Source of the DNA: Cyrtodaria siliqua
Taxonomy: Eukaryota > Mollusca > Bivalvia > Adapedonta > Hiatellidae
DNA: 64,000 nt
NCBI GenBank assembly: GCA_037043455.1
Contig: JAWPHD010004369.1
Location: forward strand, 1 to 64,000
Reading direction: 5' to 3'
Shown: piece after piece, positions 13,301-26,100 of the stretch
Layout of the letters: each line of letters begins with the position of its first letter
How positions within the stretch are numbered: the stretch's first letter is position 1
Notes under the pieces: generated by a model
Database searches by the model: none
Seen by the model: the letters and a program-made list of their open reading frames with translations, nothing else
Told to the model about the DNA's origin: nothing
Program-made: the position numbers and the translations under genes

Positions 13301-16300
13301 CGTTAAACATGGCTGCCAGCGGCCATCTTTGTTTACATAGAGTTATATAATGAAAACTTGTAGCGACTACTCCTCTGAGAAACTACTTTGACGGATTTTC
13401 ATGAAACTTCACAGGAATTTTGCTCTTAATGTCTAATTGATCCTAGCAAAATTTCAGGTCGGCCGGAAATTCAAGATGGCCGCCACGGTTAAAAATAGAT
13501 TTTCAAAAAACAAGTCTGTAGCGACTACTTCCTGAAATCAAAATCAATCAGTAGAGCTTCAAGGTCATTGACTTCTTGTTTTTGTTCATGCTCATTAAAG
13601 GTCTTCATCATGACCCCTGCATTGTTTCAGGTGCCATCTCGCTCATATCAATAGAGCAGTGGCAGAAAAACTATAACTTGGCTCCAGCGTAAACAGAGTG
13701 TCTACAATAGAATTTGCAGCAACTTTGCAGTTCAGAGTGAGAAGGTTCTAGGCCTGTCTCTATATTTTATCTCGATGTACATGGAGGATGAGCCTGGCAT
13801 GTTCATTTCCTGTTAGGCGCCGTATAACCTTTCATGTGTTGGCGCGCCTTAAAACCCCAATTCAATTCCATTCTGATCACTAAATATTTGAGACCTATAA
13901 ATATTGTATATACTGTTGCAAATTTCATAGGGAAAGCTTAACCCTTAACCCGCTATAATAGCCTAAACGTCCATTGTAAACCCAGATCAGCCTGCGAGTA
14001 ATGAAAGAACAGTCCATTATATATATGTAGGGGGTTAAGGATTAACTAGTAGGTCTCTATTAGCAAAACTATTTTGGGATTTTGTATGCTATAAAACTTC
14101 ATAACTGTTTCAGATAATGCGGTGAAACTTTGTGTGTATATATCATGCATACCTTGTCACCAAACTTAGGGTCATATTCATGTCACAGGCTGTTTTGTTA
14201 TTAACTCCTTAATCACCTTTAAATAATGGGGTGAAACTTTGTATGTGCTTATATTCCCAATAGACAGTGTGTGTTGTACCAATTTCGGGGTCACACGATT
14301 AAGGTCATGCAATTTGTAATTTAAATCTGTATGTCATTGTTACCAAGTCCGATAGTATATTTTAGCCTGCAAATTCATTGGATAACCAATGACATTCAGA
14401 CCAAGAATACCTGCTTAATATAAGGAAAACAAATAATGTAAAAAGAAACCTTTAGATCTTCATAACTATTACAGGTGATAAAATCCAGACCCACTTCCAC
14501 AAAAAGGTGTATGAGGTTCACGAAGTTGGTCTCATGTACCCCACAGAATACCCCACAGATGTGCTGTAAGTTTAGTTATTGACCTCATGTACTCCCACAG
14601 AGTACCCCACAGATGTGCTGTAAGTAATATACTGGCCTCATGTACCCCACAGAGTACCCCACAGATGTGCTGTAAGTAATATACTGGCCTCATGTACCCC
14701 ACAGAGTACCCTACAGATGTGCTGTAAGTAAGATATTGGCCCCATGTACCCCACAGAGTACCCCACAGATGTGCTGGAAGTAATATACTGGCCTCATGTA
14801 CCCCACAGAGTACCCCACAGATGTGCCGTAAGTAATATACTGGCCTCATGTACCCCACAGAGTACCCTACAGATGTGCTGTAAGTAATATATTGGCCCCA
14901 TGTACCCCACAGAGTCAGATTTACAGACCCAGTGGCGTTCAAGTACCCCAAATAAATGCAGAACAAACACAGAACGAACAGAAAACCAACGCAGAATGGA
15001 CGTTGCCCGATCTATATTTTAAAAATGCATTTGCTATTTGTTTCTTTCGTTTCGAGAGTTGAGTTCATTTTCAGCGTTTATCTTTTCAAAATTGAAGGAG
15101 GAATGCATTTTTTAAAACGCTAAATGCTGAAAACGAATGAAACGAACGCAAATGCATTTCGTTATATTGGATAACTTCTAATATTATCTTTTTGTGTTGT
15201 ACCCGCTGAAGCACGATTACACATTTACTTTAATTTTACTGATTCAAAATTGGAAATATTTTATTTATTGTGTAGCACAAACTTTAAATTATTAAAATAT
15301 AAAACTAAAATAATGTTGATAAAAAAACAGCCGGTATATCTTTATATAGTGTTATGTTTGTTACATATTTTTGATGAAACTAACATAAACCCGGAAGAAA
15401 ACAGAGAAATCTTCATGTGCACCACCAAATAATGTCAACAAAAAGACCCATTCTTGAATATGATCACATAACCATAAGTTGCCGACTTCTGATAAAAATC
15501 GTATGGCTAGATATCATGCATCATTTAATCTTGAGAGATGTTGCGATTGGTAAACGCTGAACGCAAATGCATTTCTCTCCATTTGTGCATTTTAAATGCA
15601 CACGTTCGTTTCTCGTGCATTTAAATGGAGATATAAATGCTGAATGCATCCAAAAATGGAAATGATTTGCGTGCATTTAAATGAAGGCATAAATGCTGAA
15701 TGCATCCAAAAACGCAAATGATTTGCATTTTTAAAAAAATGAAATGCAAATGGAGCGCAAATTGTACGCAAACGCAATGCAAACTAAATGCAAACAGAAA
15801 GCATTTTTGGGGTACTTCAACACAATTGGGTCTGTAGCCTAAAATGTGTTGAGATTTACATAAAACATTGTTCAACCACACCAAAGTCACTGACTGACCT
15901 TGACCTGCTTAATGAACTTGATCTGTTCAAATCATTTATGTTCAGCTCTAAAGACACTTTTAAACATGACCTAGTTCGATTTTTCTTTACTAGAATTAAC
16001 TTCTTCGCGAGTGATTCCACACAGAAGCGTGTCTGCTTGATCCACCGTTCATCGCAGTCTTGTTAAAATGTAGACTCCATTCCAGATTCATCTGTTCATA
16101 AAGGCAGACCCGCACGTAACCTTGATCTATGGCCATTTTAAGCCAGATTGCATAGCAAATCCAGGCTTATAACTTGGCAATTTCCGTCTGTCCGTCCATA
16201 CCGCTATGCGCTCTATAGCGTATTCACATTTTGGTTAAAAGTTATTGGTTGAAGTTTTTATTAGCTCTACTGATCAGAGATCAGCAGAGCTTATGCCGTG

Positions 16301-19300
16301 GTGCGGAGTCCGTCGTCCGTCCGTCGTCCGTCTCGTCTGTCCAGTTCTGAGTCCGTCTGTCCGTCTTCGTGCCGTCTGTCGCTGTCTCGTAGAACTTTTT
16401 ATTTGTAGCGACTTCACAGCTGAAACTACTGGATGGATATTCATGAAACTTTACAGAAATGTTGCCCATAAAGTCTAGTTGATCCTAGCAAAAATCATGT
16501 TGATGTGAAATCCAAGATGGCCGCCAAAGCTAAAAATAGAGTTTTAAAATACAAGTTTGTAGCGACTTCTTCTTGAAAAACTATAAGTGATATTGATATG
16601 GGACTTTTTCTAAAAATGATCAGCATGACATGATGTTGATCCTAGTCAAAAAATCGTTTTGATTCAACGTTAAACATGGCTGCCAGCGGCCATCTTTGTT
16701 TACATAGAGTTATATAGTAAAAACTTGTAGCGACTTCACAGCTGAAACTACTGGATGGATATTCATGAAACTTTACAGAAAATGGATATTCATGAAACTT
16801 TACAGAAATGTTGCCCATAAAGTCTAGTTGATCCTAGCAAAAATTCATGTTGATGTGAAATCCAAGATGGCCGCCAAAGCTAAAAATAGAGTTTTAAAAT
16901 ACAAGTTTGTAGCGACTTCTTCTTGAAAACTATAAGTGATATTGATATGGGACTTTTTCTAAAATGATCAGCATGACATGATGTTGATCCTAGTCAAAAA
17001 TCGTTTTGATTCAACGTTAAACATGGCTGCCAGCGGCCATCTTTGTTTACATAGAGTTATATAGTAAAAACTTGTAGCGACTTCACAGCTGAAACTACTG
17101 GATGGATATTCATGAAACTTTACAGAAATGTTGCCCATAAAGTCTAGTTGATCCTAGCAAAAATTCATGTTGATGGGAAATCCAAGATGGCCGCCAAAGC
17201 TAAAAATAGAGTTTTAAAATACAAGTTTGTAGCGACTTCTTCTTGAAAACTATAAGTGATATTGATATGGGACTTTTTCTAAAATGATCAGCATGACATG
17301 ATGTTGATCCTAGTCAAAAATCGTTTTGATTCAACGTTAAACATGGCTGCCAGCGGCCATCTTTGTTTACATAGAGTTATATAGTAAAAACTTGTAGCGA
17401 CTACTTCTCTGAAACTACTTGGCGGATTGTCATGAAACTTTACAGGAATGTTGCTCTTGATGTCTGATTGATCCTAGAAAAATTTCAGGTCGGCCGGAAA
17501 TTCAAGATGGCCGTCACAGCTAAAATAGATTTATAAAAAATAAGTTTGTAGCGACTACTTCTTGAAAACTATAAGTGATATTGATATGGGACTTTTTCTA
17601 AAATGATCAGCATTACATGATGTTGATCCTAGTCAAAAATCGTTTTGATTCAACGTTAAACATGGCTGCCAGCGGCCATCTTTGTTTACATAGAGTTATA
17701 TAGTAAAAACTTGTAGCGACTACTCCTCTGAAACTACTTGGCGGATTGTCATGAAACTTTACAGGAATGTTGCTCTTGATGTCTAATTGATCCTATCAAA
17801 TTTCAGGTCGGCCGGAAATTCAAGATGGCCGTCACAGCTAAAAATAGATTTTTAAAAATAAGTTTGTAGCGACTACTTCTTGAAAACTATAAGTGATATT
17901 GATATGGGACTTTTTCTAAAATGATCAGCATGACATGATGTAGATCCTTGTGGAAAATTATTTTGATTCGACGTTAAACATGGCTGCCAGTGGCCATCTT
18001 TGGTTACATAGAGTTATATAGTAAAAACTTGTAGCGACTACTCCTCTGAAACTACTTGACGGATGTTCATGAAACTTCACAGGAATGTTGCTCTTGATGT
18101 CTAGTTGATCCTAGAAAAATTTCAGGTCGGCCGGAAATTCAAGATGGCCGCCACAGCTAAAAATAGATTTAAAATAAATAAGTTTGTAGCGACTACTTCT
18201 TCAAAACAATAAGAGATATTGATATGGGACTTTTTCTAAAATGATCAGTATGACATGATGTTGGTCCTTGTCGAAAATCGTTTTGATTTGACCTTAAACA
18301 TGGCTGCTTTGTTTACATAGAGTTATATAATGAAAACTTGTAGCGACTACTTCTTTGAAACTACCTGACGGATTTTCATGAAACTTCACAGGAATGTTGC
18401 TCTTAATGTCTTATTGATCTAAGCAAAATTTCAGGTCGGCCGGAAATTCAAGATGGCCGCAACGGTTAAAAATAGATTTTCAAAAAACAAGTCTGTAGCG
18501 ACTACTTCCTGAAATCAAAATCAATCAGTAGAGCTTCAAGGTCATTGACCTCTTGTTTTTCCTCATATCTCAAAAACGAATTGTCTGAAAGCTTTGAAAC
18601 TTGGAGACATGTTTATTATCTTCACACAATGTTATATGACCAGAACCATAAATCTGTCATTTATTTTACCTGAATTATCCCTCCTTTTTAGCTCTACTGA
18701 TCAGAGATCAGCAGAGCTTATGCCGTGGTGCGGCGTCCGTCGTCCGTCCGTCTGTCCGTCTGTCTGTCCGTAAACTTTTATTTGTAGCGACTTCACAGCT
18801 GAAACTACTGGATGGATATTCATGAAACTTTACAGAAATGTTGCCCATAAAGTCTAGTTGATCCTAGCAAAAATTCATGTTGATGTGAAATCCAAGATGG
18901 CCGCCAAAGCTAAAATAGAGTTTAAAATACAAGTTTGTAGCGACTTCTTCTTGAAAACTATAAGTGATATTGATATGGGACTTTTTCTAAAATGATCAGC
19001 ATGACATGATGTTGATCCTAGTCAAAAATCGTTTTGATTCAACGTTAAACATGGCTGCCAGCGGCCATCTTTGTTTACATAGAGTTATATAGTAAAAACT
19101 TGTAGCGACTACTTCTCTGAAACTACTTGGCGGATTGTCATGAAACTTTACAGGAATGTTGCTCTTGATGTCTTATTGATCCTAGCAAAAATTTCAGGTC
19201 GGCCGGAAATTCAAGATGGCCGTCACAGCTAAAAATAGATTTTTAAAAATAAGTTTGTAGCGACTACTTCTTGAAAACTATAAGTGATATTGATATGGGA

Positions 19301-22300
19301 CTTTTTCTAAAATGATCAGCATTACATGATGTTGATCCTAGTCAAAAATCGTTTTGATTCAACGTTAAACATGGCTGCCAGCGGCCATCTTTGTTTACAT
19401 AGAGTTATATAGTAAAAACTTGTAGCGACTACTCCTCTGAAACTACTTGGCGGATTGTCATGAAACTTTACAGGAATGTTGCTCTTGATGTCTTATTGAT
19501 CCTATCAAAATTTCAGGTCGGCCGGAAATTCAAGATGGCGTCACAGCTAAAAATAGATTTTTAAAAAATAAGTTTGTAGCGACTACTTCTTGAAAACTAT
19601 AAGTGATATTGATATGGGACTTTTTCTAAAATGATCAGCATGACATGATGTAGATCCTTGTGGAAAATTATTTTGATTCGACGTTAAACATGGCTGCCAG
19701 TGGCCATCTTTGGTTACATAGAGTTATATAGTAAAAACTTGTAGCGACTACTCCTCTGAAACTACTTGACGGATGTTCATGAAACTTCACAGGAATGTTG
19801 CTCTTGATGTCTAGTTGATCTAGAAAAATTTCAGGTCGGCCGGAAATTCAAGATGGCCACCACAGCTAAAAATAGATTTAAAATAAATAAATTTGTAGCG
19901 ACTACTTCTTCAAAACAATAAGAGATATTGATATGGGACTTTTTCTAAAATGATCAGTATGACATGATGTTGGTCCTTGTCGAAAATTGTTTTGATTTGA
20001 CCTTAAACATGGCTGCTTTGTTTACATAGAGTTATATAATGAAAACTTGTAGCGACTACTTCTTTGAAACTACCTGACGGATTTTCATGAAACTTTACAG
20101 GAATGTTGCTCTTAATGTCTTATTGATCTTAGCAAAATTTCAGGTCGGCCTGAAATTCAAGATGGCCGCCACGGTTAAAAATAGATTTTCAAAAAACAAG
20201 TCTGTAGCGACTACTTCCTGAAATCAAAATCAATCAGTAGAGCTTCAAGGTCATTGACCTCTTGTTATTTAGAGTTTTCAGTTAAAATGTTGAATTCTCA
20301 ATCTGGCATTCATGCCACTGTTTACATTGGTGCTTCACATTATCCAGTGACATATTTTAATGCAACATGGTGAGATGTCATGTAAATGTAGTGGGATGTC
20401 ATGTAAATGTAGTGGGATGTCATGTAAATGTAGTATGTAAATGTAGTGGGATGTCATGTAAATGTAGTGGTATGTCATGTAAATGAAGTGGGATGTCATA
20501 TTAATGTAGTGGGATGTCACATAAATGTGGATGTCACATAAATGTAGTGGGATGTCACATAAATGTAGTGGGATGTCACATAAATGTAGTGCGATGTCAT
20601 ATAAATGTAGTGGGATGTCACATAAATGTAGTTTTATGTCACATAAATGTAGTGGGATGTCACATAAATATAGTGGGATGTCACATAAATGTAGTGGGAA
20701 GTCACATAAATGTAGTGGAAGTCACATAAATGTAGTGGATGTCATGTTAATGTAGTGGGATGTCACGTAAATGTAGTGGGATGTCAAGTAAAGTAGTGGG
20801 ATGTCACGTAAATGTAGTGGGATGTCACATAATTGTAGTGGGATGTCACATAAATGTAGTGGGATGTCAAGATAATGTAGTAGGATGTCAAGATAATGTA
20901 GTGGGATGTCACGTAAATGTCTGGTGGTAATTCGGCTTTTTATGGTCGCAAATTTGAGGGCTTACCATTGGAGTAAGGCATTACATTTTAGTTACATTTG
21001 CGATATTATCACGTGTAAAATAATTCATAATGCATCTATCAATCAATAAATGTAAATCCATGCATATTCATTTAAATTAAACCAACCCATCAAATAATGG
21101 CCAGATTATACTAAAAATGTTTTATCAAAACTCTACCCAGGTGTTCAGGTCATATAATAATGTATACCGGTATGTGCTGATTAAAATTTAGGTTTATCAA
21201 GGGTTCTTAAAATTTTCATGATTGATCACGCGTGAAATAAATCATGAGCTAACAACTCTTAATTTGAAAATCCAGTTTTGGTATTTGGCCTGACTGGTTA
21301 AAGCCTTTTATATTGTGTCTGTAGAGTTTGGATTCTTGAAATATGTAAGTTATATATATACCTCGTCACTAGGTTAAAAAATGTGGTACAACTGTTGTAA
21401 AATTTGCCAGTTGATGGTGGGATAGCTACTGTAACATGACCAATATCCAAACTAAGGCTATACCGTTATAACATACCTGTGACACCAGGAAGGCAATTTA
21501 AACATCTATATCATCCTTATTTTCGTGGCGCAGTCGGTAGCGCGGCGGATTTGTAACCGGAGGCCCCGGGTTCAATCCTCCGTGGTGCCACTGAGTTCCG
21601 TCGGTGTGTTCTTGGGCAAGACACTTTTCCTTAGCCTCGTCCGTCGGATGGGGACGTAAACCGGGCGGTCCCGTGTATCGGTCTATCATCAGAACACGTT
21701 AAAGAACCATAGGAATCTATTCGATAATAAGAGTAGGGCAGGTTCCCGGATTCCTATGTATCCTTCCCCTCTCTCTGGGGCGGCTCTAAATAACCTGTAC
21801 TGTGTTGATGAGCCGTTAAACAACATTCAATTCAATTCTTTAAACTCATGCATGTATGTATGGCTGGGTGTTCAATTTCAGAATATCTTTCTGGTGACAC
21901 ATGTATGTTTTAATGGAGTAGCCCAAACAATGTTATACTTGATTTGTTTCACTTTTACATAGTTTTATCTTTATATATTTACATTAATTTTTAATTACTT
22001 GATTTGTTTTACTATTACATAGTTTTTGTCTTGCCTTTTGGAAGAAAAAAAGAGACATAGGTGTTGCTTTTCCGGCGGCAGTGGCGGCGGTGGCGGCGTC
22101 AACATTCAAGTTTTGCGTTTAGGTCATTTTTTCACAAACTGTATGCACTAGATCTTTCAAACTTTGCTTATAGTTGTTTCTTGGGTGGTACATCGCAACG
22201 TGACAAAGAAAATGTGGAAGTGACCTTGACCCTCAAAGCAAAGGGCAGATAACTTAATAATTTTTAGGTTCAACTTTTGCGTTTAGGTCACTTTTTCACA

Positions 22301-23141
22301 AACTGTATGTACTAGACCTTTCAAACTTTGCTTATAGTTGTATCTTGGATGGTACATCACAATGTGACAAAGCAAATGTGGATGTGACCTTGACCCTCCA
22401 AGCAAAGGGCAGGTAACTTAATAATTTTTGGGTACAACTTTTGCGTTTAGGTCACTTTTTCACAAACTGTATGCACTAGACCTTTAAAACTTTGCTTATA
22501 GTTGTATCTTCAGTGGTACATTGCAACGTGACAAAGCAAATGTGGATGTGACCTTCACCATCCAAGCAAAGGGCAGATAACTTTAATTGTTACATTTACA
22601 TCACTTTCTCATGAACCAAATTATGCACTAGATGTTTTAAACCTAATTTATAGCTTAATCATTGGAAGAAAACATATTCTGTTTTGACATAGTTGTGTCT
22701 TGGATTTCATCTATGACCTTGACCTACTTTTTGGAGCTGATGATTTTTAGCTCTACTGGCCAAGAGCCTTCATTTTTCATCCGATCTTTACCAAACTATT
22801 TTTCATCCGATCTTTACCAAACTTTAGCAGATTGTTAATATCAATGAAAGCTCACACAAGTTCGAAAACCAGCCAGATCGGACCAGTTACAGCAGAGTTA
22901 TGGCCCTGGATTTAGTTAAAAATGCTTTATTTTGCCTCGTTAATACAATAGGGCTTTCATTTTTCAAACTTTACGATGTTTTGCCTTTTTTTTTATTATT
23001 AGTATTATTTTTTTGTTTACATATTTTTTAATATATATACATGTATATACATATATATATATATTTTTTTATTTTTTTTTGAATTATTTTATTATTAGTA
23101 TTTTTTTATTTTTTTATTTTTTTTTATTTTATTTCATCGAT

Positions 23142-23181
<40 letters not shown>

Positions 23182-26100
23182 TAAAATATATTATTATTTT
23201 TTATTTCATTTATTTATTTGATTATTATTTTTTTTTATTTGTTTAAAAAATATATAATTGAGCCGAAACACGCGAAAACGACCCTTCAGACACAATTTTC
23301 ACTTTTTATGTTGTTTGATGTTTATGAAACACGGTGATTTTCTCTTTAAAAATCTCTTTTTTGGATGTTGATATCTTAATTAAAAATGATTTTATCTCAA
23401 TTTGAAAATTAAAGATCGTACACACCATTAATTTTGACGTTGACGTCGGCGTCTTGGACGACGTCGTTGATTAAATAACAACAAAAAACATAAAACAATT
23501 TCCATTTTCTATAGCATCAACTATTTATATTACGAAACATATTCCCTATGATATAATTAGGTAAAACACAGAAGTGATGAGAAATTTGATTAGTAATTAA
23601 TTGATTACCGGCCGACGTCATAAATTGTTACGTTATGACGTTGTCGTCTAAACGTCCGAAGGGACGTTTTCGTGTGTTGCGGCTCATATATATATATATA
23701 TATATTTTTTTTAATTTTTTTTTTAAATGTTGTTTTACCTTCAACTTCAATATATATATATTTTTTTAATTACTTCTTAATTATTTTTTTTATGTTAACG
23801 CCGTGTTAGCAGGAAGCATAGCTATGATTTCTAGTTGTGCCTATTGCGTTTTTTTTCCGGTTCGTTTTATTTTTGATGGAGTTACGGCCCCTTGACATTT
23901 TACTTTTAAATTTCTTGTCGGCGCTACTCCTCCTAAACGTCTTGTTGGATTTCGATGAAACTTGGCAGGAAGCATCGGTAAGATGTCTAGTTGTGCATAT
24001 CGCGCCTTTGTTCTAGTTCGCTGATTTATGACGGAGTTATGGCACTTTGACATTTTTACTTTAAATTTCTTGTCGGCGCTACTCCTCATAAACGGATTGC
24101 TGGTTTTCTACAAAATTTGGCAGGAAGCCTCAGTATGATGTCTAGTTGTGCAAAGCGCAGTATACCAATGAAATCTTTTTACAAGTTCAATATCCAGCTA
24201 GATATTGTTAGTGACAACAGGTTATGGCCCTTGATTTGTTGGAAAATGCTATATTGTATTTTCCTTTGTTAAATCTGTAGTTACTTCATTTTTTATCTGA
24301 TCTTTACCATATTTGTTTAGAATGTTAATATACCCCCCACTCACCCCACCACCCAGTTTTATGAAATTACATTCATAGAAGAAAGTGGGACAAATTAAAA
24401 AATACCCATGCCCGACTAGACACAGTAGACTTATTGCCCATGATTACCAGGTGAGCGATCTAAGGCCATCCTATCCCTGTTGTTTTTGCAATGTTTTGAA
24501 AAAACTACTGATGGGAATTTTATGTCGACAACCCTTGATATATAAGAGCCGTTTTAGCCAGTATCATCCACAGGCCCTCTTGGGCCTCTTGTTTTTAATA
24601 GAGTGGCATTTTGTTTTTAAACAAATGCACTTAAATGTCATCTCAGCAAACGGCAAACTCCGTTGTTTTTAGTTACTAAAATGTTTACAAACTTTCATTT
24701 AAACATCATTGACCTTTTTATTTTTATGTCCAGCCCCCATTAGGCGAGAATTGTGAATCCACGGATTTCTTGTATCTTTATATATTTACATTAATTTTTA
24801 ATTACTACGCCTTGCACAACAGGATAGAGTTTCCCCATTTTGTGACAAGCGAAGTCGTAATCGACATCACAGACATTTCCGCACCCACTGACCTCGATCG
24901 ACAGTTCACCTCGTGAGACGCTGCTGTCAATCAATTTTGACACGGTTGGGGAAAAATGCATGTAACTACCTATACGCGGTGTATAAAATGTACATGTATA
25001 AAATGTACATAGGACTCGACTTACTGTGTCGTTTGTGTACATCATGACCTCGCCATTATTTGTGTGGCTTTTTATGTACACAGCCAAATGGAATGTCAAA
25101 ATCATAAAAAGGGCTGGTAAGGTCAGAGAAGGCTCAGATTAATAAAACATGTGACCGAAAGTTGTGGTACATTTCCCCATTGTACTTTAATCAGGACCCG
25201 TTTATATTACACGTCTACCTACAGTGCCTGCCTAAATTAATGTTGCAAAAGCTCATATTCCTAAGATCTAAATATGTGTATTTTCATTATCCAAAAAGCT
25301 TATTACAGAAAATCGTGAGAGTTGCGGTACTTTTTCACTGAGAAAAAAGTCATATCCCATTGAAATATTCAATATCTATCAAGGCACACCACTCCACCCC
25401 ACCTTAATTTCAATGTTTTCCTCACTACCCAATTCTTTTGAAAAAGTCATGTTTAATTTCACTACGCGACACGAAATGAAGTTACATAAATCTAAAACAA
25501 TAACACGGTGCCGAGCAGAAACAATGAGGGCAGAAAAAATGTTTTACATGCATTTTGACATATCAATCTGGTGACTTTCAGTTTTCATTGGCCAACAGTT
25601 ACACGCTGGCAATCTCGGAGCCAATCGGAACTGTTCAAGCAGGCTCTAAAAAGGCCACGTTTGATCAGGGTCTTGATGCGCTTTAAATTGATCATGTCCA
25701 GGTAAACACTTGCCATTTTCAAAGGGGCGAAAAAGGTCAAGAGGGTACAACACAGACAAACTTTTGATTCGCCGCAAAGCGGAGTTTCTCTAACCTGTTG
25801 TGCAAGGTGCAGTACTACTTCATCTTTCATCAGTGTTTGCGCACCGTATGATTTATGTGTCTACATGCCGTAAAACATCATTCATTCATTCATTGTTTCA
25901 CTTTTACATCGGAGTTGCACATTCAACTAAATGTTGTAGGTATGCGGGGCAGGTGGGGTATATCATGGCCAACATCAAGAACATAAAGGAGGCCCTGGTG
26001 GGGGACACCATATACCACAAGGACAAACCAGTAGATCCACTGCCTGGATTCAAACCGGCCAGACCTATGGTACGCGTTTCAAGTTTATAAAATTATAATA

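Noticed and set aside
13620..13690. Possible GUF1 exon with a cag acceptor and a frame reading [19 protein letters not shown]
   Set aside because: It belongs to a family E SINE found elsewhere in the window, and exons d and e already join in phase without it.
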